Source of the DNA: Lysobacteraceae bacterium PS02065
GTDB taxonomy: Bacteria; Pseudomonadota; Gammaproteobacteria; Xanthomonadales; Rhodanobacteraceae
Direction of reading: 5' to 3'
Length of the DNA: 64,000 nt
Assembly: GCA_029959555.1 (NCBI GenBank)
Contig: JASCPI010000007.1
Coordinates: 1 to 64,000 of the forward strand
Under the pieces are notes generated by a model, which was given only the letters and a program-made list of their open reading frames with translations, was not told where the DNA came from and did no database searches. Shown here one piece after another: positions 26,916 to 35,979 of the stretch (the stretch's first letter is position 1; each line of letters starts with the position of its first letter). The position numbers and the translations under genes are program-made.

Positions 26916-27089
26916 CGTGCTGCTTCTCGGATCGGGCGGTTGAGCACCTTCCGTGCGTGGCCATGGAGGCGCTCCGCGCGGACGGCGGCGTGCATTATCG
27001 CCCAAGGATCACCAGACCGCGTTCACGACCGATCCGTCCGTTGTCGCCAAGCGTGGAGGACCGACCAGGCCTTCGCTGCCTCCACTCGC

Positions 27090-27938
27090 TCAACCTTGGG
27101 ACAACCTCTCCTCCATCCACCGCCCGATCGTATCGAGCACTTCCTCTCGCCTCACATCCACGAGCAGATCGTGGGCGTGACCCTCGTAGAGTTTCAGGGT
27201 CTTGTCGGAGGAGCCCGCATGGGCGTGGAAGTAGCGGCTGCCTTCGGGGAGGGTCACCTTGTCGGCGGTGCCGTGCAGGATCAGCAACGGCAGCGTGATC
27301 GACGGCATCGCGGCCTGCAGGGCCTCGTTGCCGCGGACCATCGCGGCGACGGTGCGCGCGGGCTGCGCTTCGTTGGCGATGAGCGGGTCGCGGTCGAGCG
27401 CGGCGACGGTAGCGGGGTCGCGTGAGAAGTCGCGGTTCTTGAGCTTGAGCACGGGCAGTTTCGGCAGGAAGCCCGAGAGCCACTTCACGATGCCGAGCAC
27501 GGCCGCCGGTGCGGGCACGCGGAACGCGAAGCTCTCGCAAATGAGACCGGCGAGGCCGGCCTGGTGGCGGACCGCGTAGCTGCAGGCGACGACGCCGCCG
27601 GCACTGTGGCCGAGCAGGAATACGGGCAGCGCGCCTTCGCGGCCGCTCGCGAACTGCATCAGCGCCGCGAGGTCGGCGACGTAGTCGTCGATGCGCTCGA
27701 CAAAGAACCGGTCACCGCCGGATCGCCCGCGCCCGCGCAGGTCGAGCACGTAGACGGCGAAGCCGCGTTGCGCGAAATGCTCGGCGACCGGCGCGTACTG
27801 GCCGCCGTGCGCGTTGAAGCCGTGGCAGATCGCGAGGATCGCGCGCGGCTGCGCGGGTCGCCACACGTGCATGAGCACGTGCGCGCCGCTCGCATCGTTG
27901 AACGCCTCTTCGGCGGTGATCGCGTGGTGCGTGTCCAT
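27090..27938 (-). CDS. Alpha/beta hydrolase, monoacylglycerol lipase-like (Hydrolase_4)
   Basis: This 282-residue cytoplasmic protein has the lipase nucleophile elbow GHSAGG, an oxyanion region HGFNAHGGQY, LDLRGRGRSGGDR, an acid in ILHGTADKV, and the His in YEGHAHDLLVD. This arrangement matches bacterial monoacylglycerol lipases / lysophospholipases of the S33-like Hydrolase_4 group. It lies 64 bp after a chloroperoxidase-like gene on the same strand, so it may be the last gene of that unit or stand alone. The physiological ester substrate cannot be assigned. Confidence 0.85.
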   Translation of the reverse strand: MDTHHAITAEEAFNDASGAHVLMHVWRPAQPRAILAICHGFNAHGGQYAPVAEHFAQRGFAVYVLDLRGRGRSGGDRFFVERIDDYVADLAALMQFASGREGALPVFLLGHSAGGVVACSYAVRHQAGLAGLICESFAFRVPAPAAVLGIVKWLSGFLPKLPVLKLKNRDFSRDPATVAALDRDPLIANEAQPARTVAAMVRGNEALQAAMPSITLPLLILHGTADKVTLPEGSRYFHAHAGSSDKTLKLYEGHAHDLLVDVRREEVLDTIGRWMEERLSQG

Positions 27939-28002
27939 GGCGGCTCTCCGATGGCGTCGTCGCGCCGGGATCCGGCCCGCCCGGATCCCGGCGATGCGTG
28001 GA

Positions 28003-29016
28003 TCAGGATCTCGCGAAGGCGAGCAGGTCCTCGTTCAAGCGGTCCTTGCTGGTGTCGCCGAGCGCGTGCGTGCCGCCGGCGTAGACCTTGAGCGTCGCGC
28101 GCGGCACGAGCTTCGCAGCGGCGTGCGCGGACGCGTCGATCGGCACGATCTGGTCGTCGTCACCGTGGACGATCAACGTCGGCACATCGAACCTCCGGAG
28201 GTCGGCCGTGAAGTCGGTTTCGGAAAACGCCTTGATGCAATCGTAGGCGTTCTTGTGCCCCGACATCATGCCCTGCATCCACCACGATTGGATGAGCCCC
28301 TGCGACACCTTGGCCCCGGGGCGGTTGAAGCCGTAGAACGGGCCGCTCGCGACATCGAGGAAGAACTGCGCGCGATCGGCGAGGTAGGCCTTGCGGAAGT
28401 CGTCGAACACGCCGAGCGGAAGCCCACCCGGGTTCGCTTCGGTCCTGACCATGATCGGCGGCACCGCGCCGACGAGCACGGCCTTGGCGACGCGTGCGGT
28501 GCCGTGGCGCCCGATGTAGCGCGCGACTTCGCCGCCGCCGGTGGAGTGGCCGACCATCGTCACGCCGCTCACATCGAGATGCGCGAACAGCTCGGCGAGG
28601 TCGTCGGCGTAGGTGTCCATCTCGTTGCCGTGCCAGGGCTGGCTCGAGCGTCCGTGTCCGCGGCGGTCGTGCGCGATGCAGCGGAAGCCGTTCGAGGCGA
28701 GGTGGAACATCTGCGCCTCCCACGCGTCCGCGCTGAGCGGCCAGCCATGGCTGAAGGACACGACGGGGCCGCTGCCCCAGTCCTTGTAGTAGATCTGCGT
28801 GCCGTCCTTCGTAGTGAAAAGCTTGCCCATGTCGCTCGTCTCCGGTGGGTTGGTGGGAAGGACCGCCGAGGGCACCGTCGGTGTGCCTCGGTCGGTGCTG
28901 CACGCCGCGAGCGGCAAGGCGATCGCCACGCTGGCGGCGACGCCGCCGAGCAGCAGTCTTCGGCGTCGCGGATCGGCGGGATCGAGCAGCGTGTCGGGAT
29001 CGATCGTCGGCATCAC
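28003..29016 (-). CDS. Exported (Tat-lipoprotein) alpha/beta hydrolase, non-haem chloroperoxidase-like
   Basis: This 337-residue protein has a twin-arginine signal ([17 protein letters not shown]) ending in a lipobox-like LAAC (Cys39), so it is probably exported folded and lipidated. The catalytic domain has [10 protein letters not shown], the nucleophile elbow GHSTGGGEV, an acid in HGDDDQIVP and a late His (GGTHALGD). It is a close paralogue of the cytoplasmic hydrolase at 39565. Such enzymes are perhydrolases/esterases often induced by oxidants. The ATG overlaps the stop of the upstream hydrolase (ATGA), so it is the third gene of a coupled operon. Confidence 0.87.
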   Translation of the reverse strand: MMPTIDPDTLLDPADPRRRRLLLGGVAASVAIALPLAACSTDRGTPTVPSAVLPTNPPETSDMGKLFTTKDGTQIYYKDWGSGPVVSFSHGWPLSADAWEAQMFHLASNGFRCIAHDRRGHGRSSQPWHGNEMDTYADDLAELFAHLDVSGVTMVGHSTGGGEVARYIGRHGTARVAKAVLVGAVPPIMVRTEANPGGLPLGVFDDFRKAYLADRAQFFLDVASGPFYGFNRPGAKVSQGLIQSWWMQGMMSGHKNAYDCIKAFSETDFTADLRRFDVPTLIVHGDDDQIVPIDASAHAAAKLVPRATLKVYAGGTHALGDTSKDRLNEDLLAFARS

Positions 29017-29927
29017 GGCGTCCTCGCGCCCGTGAACACGTGGATGTAAGCAGCTACCGTCTCGGGATGCTGGTGGTGAGGCGCATGGCCGGTGCCCGAA
29101 AAGAACACGAACTGCGCCGAGCGCATCGCGTCGATGAGCGGGAACCAGTTCTGTCCGGCCGTGCTCGGATCATTGTCGCCGGCGATGACGAGAACCGGCA
29201 CCGTGACCTTCTCGAGGCGACCACGCCTGTTCTCGGCATCGGCCTGGAAGCCCTGCGCCGCGCGAAAGTACGGCTCGAACGCCTCGGGGGTCGACGGGAT
29301 GCGCTCGACCACGCCGGCGCGTGCGTGGATGCGTTCGCGCGAGGCTTTCGCCTGGCGCCGGCTCTCCTCCGATGCCGGCTCGAAGAACAGGATCTCCTCG
29401 TCGGCAAGGTCGTTGACAGGCTTCATCGCACGTTCGAGGAAGATCGGTTGCATCGGCACGGCGTTCTGACCGGGCGGGTTCGTCGCGAGCAGCACGGCAT
29501 GCGTGACGCGTTCCGGGTGGTCGAGCAGCCATGCCTGCGCCGCGAGGCCACCCCACGACCAGCCGAGGATCGCGAAGCGCTCGAGCCCGATCGCATCGGT
29601 GAATGCGCCGATGAAGCGCGACACCCTCGCCATGTCGGTCGGCAGCGCGCCTTCGGAATGGCCGACACCCGGATAGTCGACGGTGACTACCGTCTGGCGA
29701 CGCGCGAGTGCATCGAGGAACGCCGGATCCCAGGTGTCGAGCGTGCCGCGCAGCCGGTTGACCAGCACGATCGGCGGCCCGCTGCCGATGCGCCGCCAGG
29801 CGATGCGTTGTCCTTCGACCTCGACGTGGCGCGTCGGCGCCGTGACGGCATCGTCCGCGAACGCGTGCGGCGCGGCGGCGAGACCGATCGCGAACAGCAG
29901 CAGGGCCAACGTCCTCGCGTACCTCAT
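29013..29927 (-). CDS. Exported alpha/beta hydrolase
   Basis: This 304-residue protein has a signal peptide (APHAFA|DD) and a hydrolase fold with nucleophile elbow GWSWGG, an oxyanion segment [14 protein letters not shown] (Asn-Arg instead of the usual His-Gly), an acid in IAGDNDPS and a late His ([12 protein letters not shown]). I chose the ATG at 29927 as the start of the signal peptide; it overlaps the previous stop (ATGA). It is the middle gene of a three-gene operon with an SMP-30-like protein and the Tat-lipoprotein hydrolase. The unusual oxyanion segment suggests a divergent substrate. Confidence 0.83.
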   Translation of the reverse strand: MRYARTLALLLFAIGLAAAPHAFADDAVTAPTRHVEVEGQRIAWRRIGSGPPIVLVNRLRGTLDTWDPAFLDALARRQTVVTVDYPGVGHSEGALPTDMARVSRFIGAFTDAIGLERFAILGWSWGGLAAQAWLLDHPERVTHAVLLATNPPGQNAVPMQPIFLERAMKPVNDLADEEILFFEPASEESRRQAKASRERIHARAGVVERIPSTPEAFEPYFRAAQGFQADAENRRGRLEKVTVPVLVIAGDNDPSTAGQNWFPLIDAMRSAQFVFFSGTGHAPHHQHPETVAAYIHVFTGARTP

Positions 29928-31048
29928 GGGCGATCCTTTCGTGAGGGCGCCGTGCCGGCGCGTGGGGATGGCGTGACGCCGCGGCGTGCGGCACGCGGGA
30001 GGTCGAACGCGACGAGGCTCCAGCGCGTGACCGACTCCTCCCACTCGTCGCCGGGCGTCGGCGTCAGTGGAAGGGCGAGGTTGGCGACCACCATGCGGTC
30101 ACCCACGACCGCCGTCGCGGCGGGAAACAGCAGGCCTGCAGGCGCACCGTCGGCGTCGATGCCGGCAAACCCCTCGACGCGCACGACGGGCTTGCCCGCG
30201 GTGTCGAGCGCGACCACCGCATCGACCTGGTTCGCGGCGACCCACAGCAGACCGTCGTGGAACAGCAGGCCATCGGCGCCGGGCAGGCCTTCGGCGAACA
30301 CCTCGAGCTGCTTCGTCGCGAGGGTCAGGCGAAGCACGCGGCCATCGCCGGCGTTGTTGATGAAGAGCGTGCCGTCGTCGCCGAACGCGACACCGTTGGC
30401 ACCGAACGGCAGGAAGGCCGCCGTGGCGAGCAGAGGGTGCTGCAGCACGAGCTCGGCTTTGCATGCCGTGCAGACGGCAGCACCGCGCACGACGAACAGC
30501 GCGCCCTGGAACGAATCGGTCACGTAGGCGTCGCCGCCGCGCGAGAACACGAGGCCGTTGAGCGACGCGACGCGGTTCGTGCCGAAGCGGATGCGGTCCT
30601 TCGAGCCATCCGGGTTGTCGACCTCGCGTTCACCCGGCGGCGACGACAACACGGGGAACGTCGCCACGGTTTCGATCGGCGTGTCGGCGTCGAAGTCGGC
30701 CGCCAGCCGGATCAGTGCGGCCTTCGCGAAGTCGAGCACGTAGACGTGGCCGCCATGCGAGGCGACGCCCGTCAGCGGGCTCGTACCCATGGTACGTGAG
30801 GCCTGCAGCCGTCCGTCGAAACCGTAGCGCAGGATGCGGTTGTTGCGCGTGGCCTCGGGAACCCTGGCATCGAACGTGCCCACATGAAGCACGCGGCGCC
30901 CGGCGTCCGCGGCGAGACTCTCGGGATGCCGCACGTCGGCGGGCAACAGCGCGAAGCGCCGGACCGTCGGCCGCGCGGGCGCATCGAAAGCCATGGCCGC
31001 CGCTGCGGGAACCACCAGCGCGATGACGAACGACAGGATGACGCGCAT
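29924..31048 (-). CDS. Exported SMP-30/gluconolactonase-like beta-propeller protein
   Basis: This 374-residue protein has a signal peptide (AAAMA|FD) and repeated beta-propeller blades with phrases such as GVASHGGHVYVLDFAKA, SLNGLVFSRGGDAYVTDS, NGVAFGDDGTLFINNAGDGRV and ADGLLFHDGLLWVAANQVD. This is the SMP-30/gluconolactonase/LRE pattern with metal-ligand Asn and Asp positions. It may be a periplasmic lactonase. It is the first gene of a tightly overlapping operon with two hydrolases, and its upstream region (104 bp from the ATG) carries the CTCCCCCGATCGGGGGAG palindrome, suggesting control by the adjacent divergent response regulator. Confidence 0.78.
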   Translation of the reverse strand: MRVILSFVIALVVPAAAAMAFDAPARPTVRRFALLPADVRHPESLAADAGRRVLHVGTFDARVPEATRNNRILRYGFDGRLQASRTMGTSPLTGVASHGGHVYVLDFAKAALIRLAADFDADTPIETVATFPVLSSPPGEREVDNPDGSKDRIRFGTNRVASLNGLVFSRGGDAYVTDSFQGALFVVRGAAVCTACKAELVLQHPLLATAAFLPFGANGVAFGDDGTLFINNAGDGRVLRLTLATKQLEVFAEGLPGADGLLFHDGLLWVAANQVDAVVALDTAGKPVVRVEGFAGIDADGAPAGLLFPAATAVVGDRMVVANLALPLTPTPGDEWEESVTRWSLVAFDLPRAARRGVTPSPRAGTAPSRKDRP

Positions 31049-31153
31049 GGCAGGCTCCCCGTTGCGGATCGGCACCCGGACGCCGTGCATGCCGCCTGCA
31101 GAGCGTCGTCGCTGCGGCACCCTCGACGCGAGGCGCGTGCGAAGGATCCGCCG

Positions 31154-31171
31154 CTCCCCCGATCGGGGGAG
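31154..31171. promoter_or_regulatory. Perfect 18-bp palindrome, candidate operator (copy 1)
   Basis: CTCCCCCGATCGGGGGAG is a perfect palindrome between the divergent SMP-30/hydrolase operon and the LuxR-type regulator gene, 104 bp and 151 bp from their respective starts. A near-identical copy lies upstream of the catalase gene. Confidence 0.6.
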
Positions 31172-31322
31172 GCACGGCCGGCCGCGATGCAGGAATCATC
31201 GGCGCACCGTGGCCGGCGTCGATGGGGAGGCGTTGTGCGCTGCCGTCCACACGACGTCGAGGAGAGCCTGTCGCGGCCGCGATCTCCTCTGGTACAACAC
31301 GCCGGGGCTTCAGGGGGACGCG

Positions 31323-31946
31323 ATGCGCATCAGGATCCTCGCCGTAGACGACCACCCGCTGGTGCGCATGGGCATCGGTGCGCTCATCGAAAGCGAGCAC
31401 GACATGGAACTCGTCGGCGAGGCCCCGGACGGCGCCTCGGCCTTGCGCCTGTTCGAGACGCTGCGCCCCGACGTCACCCTGCTCGACCTGCAGTTGCCCG
31501 ATGTCACCGGCCTCGACGTGCTGCGCATGATGAAGGCGTCGCGCCACGACGCCCGCATCCTCGTGCTGACCACGTGGCGTGGCGACGTCAACGCGCGCAA
31601 CGCACTCGCCCTCGGCGCAGCGGGCTACCTGCTCAAGGGCACGGCGCGCCACGAACTCGCCCACGCGATCCGCGAGGTCGCCGCGGGGCGCCGCTGCGTG
31701 TCGCCCGACATCGCCCTCGACATCGCCACCCACGTCGGCGACGAGCACCTCACCGATCGCGAATTGGCCATCCTCGACTCGGCTGCACGCGGCCTCGAGA
31801 ACAAGCGCATCGCATCGGAGCTCGGCATCGGGCTGGAGACGGTCAAGTCGCATCTCGGCCACGTGTTCGACAAGCTCGGAGCACGCAACCGCACCGATGC
31901 GCTGCGCATCGCCACGCTGCGCGGCCTGATCCGGTTCCCGGCCTGA
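31323..31946 (+). CDS. LuxR/NarL-type response regulator
   Basis: This 207-residue protein has a receiver domain (AVDDHPLVRMGI; phospho-acceptor Asp in TLLDLQLPDVTG; LVLTTW; Lys in YLLKG) and a LuxR-type helix-turn-helix (LTDRELAILDSAARGLENKRIASELGIG, then VKSHLGHVFDKLGARNRTDA). The ATG follows AGGGGGA. Its stop overlaps the CTG that appears to start the sensor kinase gene, so it is the regulator of that kinase. The palindrome upstream could be its own binding site. Confidence 0.93.
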   Translation: MRIRILAVDDHPLVRMGIGALIESEHDMELVGEAPDGASALRLFETLRPDVTLLDLQLPDVTGLDVLRMMKASRHDARILVLTTWRGDVNARNALALGAAGYLLKGTARHELAHAIREVAAGRRCVSPDIALDIATHVGDEHLTDRELAILDSAARGLENKRIASELGIGLETVKSHLGHVFDKLGARNRTDALRIATLRGLIRFPA

Positions 31947-34900
31947 AACGCGCACGCGCCGCCACTGTCGTCCTTGCGCTGGCGGCCTGCGCGATCGCCA
32001 CGACGGCGGCGGCTGCCTCGGACGACGGCCATGCTCCGGTGCGTCCGTCGCTGCGCGACCAGGGCTACATCGCGACGACCTGGGGACGACGCGAAGGCGT
32101 ACCTCCCGGGCTCGACCGCATCCTCACCACGCCGGACGGCCTGCTCTGGGTCGTCGCCGCGCCGGCCCTGTACCGCTTCGATGGCGCCCGCATGACGCGC
32201 GTGCTCGACGCCGAAGGCGCCCCCCTCGACGTGCTGCGCGTTCAAGGCACGGACGTGGCCGGCGACGGCGCGTTGTGGATCACCTCGCGCGACGGCGTGA
32301 TCCTGCGCATCGACGCGCAGGACCAGCGCCGCTACGACGCGGACGACGGACTGCCCGCGGGCACCGTCATCCAGAACGTCGCCCGCGCCCGTGGCGGCGG
32401 GCCTGTCCTGGCCGCGACCGCGGCGGGCCTCTATGCCTTGCGCGAGGACCGCTGGCATCCGGTCGGTCCGGCCGAACTCGCCGGCAGGAAGATCTACGCG
32501 GTCGAGATCGATGCGCACGCCGCATGGCTCATCGTCGAAGGCGAGCTGTGGCGGATGGATCCGGGCCTCGGCACCGCGCACCGCGTGAGAACCCTCGACG
32601 ATGCGGTGCTCGCCGGACTCGTATCCGATGCTTCCGGCCAGGCATGGCTCTGGCAACGCGCCGGCGACGACAACCTGTGCCGCCTCGACGCCCACATCGC
32701 GTGCGAACGCGCCGACGCGATGGTGCTGCCCCATTTCGATGCCGAGGGCGTCGCTTGGTGGACGAGCGGCCAGCACCTGCTGTCGCTGAAGCCGCGACGC
32801 GCGGCAAGCGATGCCACGTCCGGGACCCGCCAACTCGACACCGGCGTGAGCCTGAGCGGGCGTGTCGCCGTGATGGCCGACGGCAGCCATTGGCTCGAGG
32901 CCAGCGGCAAGATGCTGCATGTGCGCCCCACGCCGGTGATGCGCGTGCCCGCGATGTCCGGCGCGGTCGTACGCGCCACGGAGGGCGATGTATGGGTCGC
33001 CGGCTTCACGAACAGCCTGCGGCGCATCGGCCGCGCGCCCGGGAACGCACCGCTCGTCGTCGACCGCGAAGGCCATGCATCGCTCGCGTCCGTCGCCCGC
33101 GATGGCGACATGCCGGCATCGGTCGCGATCGCCGACCTGCTGCGCAGTCGACCGGTCGTGCTCGAACGGTTCGACGACCTGCCGCAGACGGTCGTGCGCC
33201 TCGACCGGACACCCGATGGGCGCACCTGGCTGGCGACGCTGGCGCCGCCATCGCTGTGGTCGTTCGACGGCAAGACCTGGGCACCGCACGCGCTGCCGGC
33301 GCTCTCGAAGGGCGCCGTGATCCGAACCGTCGCACAGGATGTCGAGGGCCGCGTGCTGCTCGCCCTGCTCCGCGACGCCGAAGGCCTCTACCGATTCGAA
33401 CACGACGCGTGGGCACCGATCGCGTGGCGGCCGCCGGCCGGGCCTGCGGAGCTGCGCGCGATGGCGCTCGATCGCGAGGGCACGATCTGGATCAGCCACG
33501 GCGGCACGACGGTGATGGCGATCCGCGACGGCGAGCGCGTCGCGCACGGCACGGAATCGGGGCTCGACATCGGCGTGACCGGGCTGCTCGTCGCGATCGA
33601 CGGCGACATCTGGGTCGCCGGCGAACGCGGTGTCGCGCGACGCCGTGATGGCCGCTTCGACACGCTGCGCTTCGATGCACTCCGCCCGCTGACCTCGATC
33701 TCCGGCCTCGAGGTGGACGACGACGGCGCACTCTGGATCGCCAGCGCGCAAGGCCTCGCACGCATCACGCGCGACGATCTCGACGAGGCCTTCGCACGAC
33801 CCGCGGGCGCCACCGTGTACACGATGCTCGACGATCGCGAGGGCATCGACCACGCGATCGTCGACACCGCACCGTCCCCCGCGCTGCACAAGGCGGCAGA
33901 CGGCGCGCTGTGGCTTTACACCAACCATGCGCTCTACCGCATCCTCCCGCGCGAGGTACCGGCCGGTGTGGCGGCGCCGCCGTTGCGGGTGGCCGCCTGG
34001 CAGGCGGACGGCGAGCGCCTCGCGGGTGCACAGGCGCCGCCCGGGTCGACGCGGCTGGTCGCGGCGATCGATGTGCTCGGCCCGGCCGTGGCGGATCGCA
34101 CGCGCCTGCGCTACCGCGTACCGGCGCTCGACGAGGACTGGCATCCACTCGCCGGGCGCGATCTCGTGCTCGAGCGCGTACCTCCCGGAACCTATGCACT
34201 CGAACTGCAGGCGAGCGACGAGCGTGGCGCGTGGACCGGTGCGGTGACCTCCTCGACGATCACCCTCGCGCCGCTGTTCCGCGAGACCACGTGGGCGAAG
34301 CTGCTGTTCGCGCTCGCCATCGCGACGGTCGTGGCGGTCCTCGTGGCGACGCGCATCCGGCGCGTCGCGGCGCGCGAGCGCGGCCTCGCCGACGCACGGT
34401 TGCGCGAACGCGAACGCATCGCGCGCGAGATCCACGACACCTTGCTGCAAGGCGTCAGCGGCCTGCTCATGACGATGCAGGGCGTCGCGCGTCGCATCGG
34501 TCCCGACCACGCGGCGAGCGGCAAGCTCGACGCCAACATCGCGATTGCCGAGCGCGTGCTCGCCGACGGCCGCGACCGCGTCGCCGCGTTGCGTTCGAGC
34601 GACGACGGTGCGCCCTCGCTCGAACACGCCCTCGAGATGCATGCGCGCGATCTCGCGAGCGAACACGCCGTCGCGTGCAGCGTGCACGTCGACGGCACGC
34701 CACGCACCCTGCACGTGCGCGTGCGCGACGAACTGCTGCAGATCGGCCGCGAAGCGCTCACGAACGCATTCCGGCACGCCGAGGCGACGCGCATCGTCGT
34801 GCGGCTCGACTACGGCGACGAGGTCCTGGTGCTGCAGGTCGCGGACGACGGCTGCGGCATGCGCGACGACGCCGCGGACGAGCGCACACGCTGGGGCGTG

Positions 34901-35086
34901 AAAGGCATGCACGAGCGCGCGAGCCTCGCCGGCGCGAGGCTGTCCATCGACGGTATCGACGGTGGCGGCGTGCGCGTGACGGTGGTCACGCCGGCGCGGC
35001 GTGCATACCGCGATGCCGACGCCGGTCGGACCCGCGGATGGCGACGCTTCGGCGGTTCCTTCGCCGCCTCGCGAACCGACGACTGA
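31943..35086 (+). CDS. Beta-propeller sensor histidine kinase (Reg_prop / Y_Y_Y / HisKA_3), probable CTG start
   Basis: This protein of about 1047 residues has a signal peptide (ATTAAAA|SD), a long periplasmic region of two-component-regulator propeller repeats (GYIATTWGRREGVPPGLDRI; DGLLWVVA; DGALWITSRDG; EGTIWISHGG), a Y_Y_Y domain, one transmembrane helix (near residue 780) and a kinase core with H-box REIHDTLLQG (His831) and HATPase (REALTNAFRHAEA; DDGCGM). No ATG, GTG or TTG suits the signal peptide; the frame runs through CTG at 31943, which overlaps the regulator's TGA as CTGA. I therefore propose a CTG start with coupled translation. Confidence 0.88.
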   Translation: MKRARAATVVLALAACAIATTAAAASDDGHAPVRPSLRDQGYIATTWGRREGVPPGLDRILTTPDGLLWVVAAPALYRFDGARMTRVLDAEGAPLDVLRVQGTDVAGDGALWITSRDGVILRIDAQDQRRYDADDGLPAGTVIQNVARARGGGPVLAATAAGLYALREDRWHPVGPAELAGRKIYAVEIDAHAAWLIVEGELWRMDPGLGTAHRVRTLDDAVLAGLVSDASGQAWLWQRAGDDNLCRLDAHIACERADAMVLPHFDAEGVAWWTSGQHLLSLKPRRAASDATSGTRQLDTGVSLSGRVAVMADGSHWLEASGKMLHVRPTPVMRVPAMSGAVVRATEGDVWVAGFTNSLRRIGRAPGNAPLVVDREGHASLASVARDGDMPASVAIADLLRSRPVVLERFDDLPQTVVRLDRTPDGRTWLATLAPPSLWSFDGKTWAPHALPALSKGAVIRTVAQDVEGRVLLALLRDAEGLYRFEHDAWAPIAWRPPAGPAELRAMALDREGTIWISHGGTTVMAIRDGERVAHGTESGLDIGVTGLLVAIDGDIWVAGERGVARRRDGRFDTLRFDALRPLTSISGLEVDDDGALWIASAQGLARITRDDLDEAFARPAGATVYTMLDDREGIDHAIVDTAPSPALHKAADGALWLYTNHALYRILPREVPAGVAAPPLRVAAWQADGERLAGAQAPPGSTRLVAAIDVLGPAVADRTRLRYRVPALDEDWHPLAGRDLVLERVPPGTYALELQASDERGAWTGAVTSSTITLAPLFRETTWAKLLFALAIATVVAVLVATRIRRVAARERGLADARLRERERIAREIHDTLLQGVSGLLMTMQGVARRIGPDHAASGKLDANIAIAERVLADGRDRVAALRSSDDGAPSLEHALEMHARDLASEHAVACSVHVDGTPRTLHVRVRDELLQIGREALTNAFRHAEATRIVVRLDYGDEVLVLQVADDGCGMRDDAADERTRWGVKGMHERASLAGARLSIDGIDGGGVRVTVVTPARRAYRDADAGRTRGWRRFGGSFAASRTDD

Positions 35087-35128
35087 CACGCCGGCACGCC
35101 GGCGTGTCGCGCCGCCGACGACGTGCAT

Positions 35129-35920
35129 TCAGCGGTTCGGCTTGCCCGACAGGTCGAGCTTGTCCGTCGCGACCTTGAACACGTCGGCCACGCACAGCAG
35201 CGGCGCGTGCACGCTCGCGTTGACGCGAAGGCCGGCGGTCACGCCGTCGAAGCCCGCAGCGGTGACCACGCCGATGTCGTCGAACGGGACCTTGACCTCG
35301 ACCGTGTCGGCCGAGAGCGTCGGACTCCAGCCGGGGCTGTCGAGCAGGATCGGGAAACCAGGCCAGGTCTTCGGCAGGCGCGGCTTCGCACCGTCGGGGA
35401 TGTCGACGACACCGAGCGCATCCTTGCCGCAGGCCGGCGTCGGCTTGAGCACGACCCAGTGGCTGTGCCAGAGATCGCCATCGTTGTCGAGGCGACCGTC
35501 GCCGTTCTCGTCGTAGAGCGGCGTGTCGTCGAAATCGGGATGCGAGGTGACGGCCATCGCGAGGATGCCTGCACCGCGCTCGAAACCGACCTCGTAGGGA
35601 TCGATCGTCGTCGGCCAGACGTAGGAGAACACGTCGCTGCCGGCGAGCTTGCCGGTCGCCGAAGGCCTGGTCGCGCCGGCCTTGCCTGACACGGCCATGT
35701 GGAACGTCGCGACCCTGCCTTCGGTAGTGATCTTCGTGTGCACGATGTCGAAGTCGGCTCGCACGGCCTTGTCGGGGGTGGTGGCGACGCCGCCGGCGTG
35801 CTTCTTCGGCGAGGCCTCGCCACCGTGCGATGCGCCTTCGTGGGCGGATACCGCGAGTGGAAGCGACAGCGCGGCGAGCGCGGCGTGGCACGCGGAACGG
35901 AGGATGCGTGAGCTGACCAT
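35129..35920 (-). CDS. Exported protein of unknown function with an EF-hand-like loop
   Basis: This 263-residue protein has a signal peptide (LAVSA|HEG), a His/Lys-rich mature N-terminus (HEGASHGGEASPKKHAGG), and a mostly beta domain. The Asp-rich loop YDENGDGRLDNDGD resembles a calcium-binding EF-hand loop. Two cysteines (PACGK and LLCVAD) may pair. It lies 59 bp downstream of the catalase gene, probably in the same transcript. I do not recognise a named family. A periplasmic metal-binding or oxidative-stress role is only an inference from the neighbour. Confidence 0.7.
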   Translation of the reverse strand: MVSSRILRSACHAALAALSLPLAVSAHEGASHGGEASPKKHAGGVATTPDKAVRADFDIVHTKITTEGRVATFHMAVSGKAGATRPSATGKLAGSDVFSYVWPTTIDPYEVGFERGAGILAMAVTSHPDFDDTPLYDENGDGRLDNDGDLWHSHWVVLKPTPACGKDALGVVDIPDGAKPRLPKTWPGFPILLDSPGWSPTLSADTVEVKVPFDDIGVVTAAGFDGVTAGLRVNASVHAPLLCVADVFKVATDKLDLSGKPNR

Positions 35921-35979
35921 GGTGGAACTCCCTGGGATGAACGGGTGGCGCGTGGCGACTCGGGCGCGACGCGGAAGCC

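Noticed and set aside
31625..35128. Minus-strand open frame of 1167 codons opposite the first propeller kinase
   Set aside because: Antisense of a gene with complete kinase motifs; no recognisable domain.
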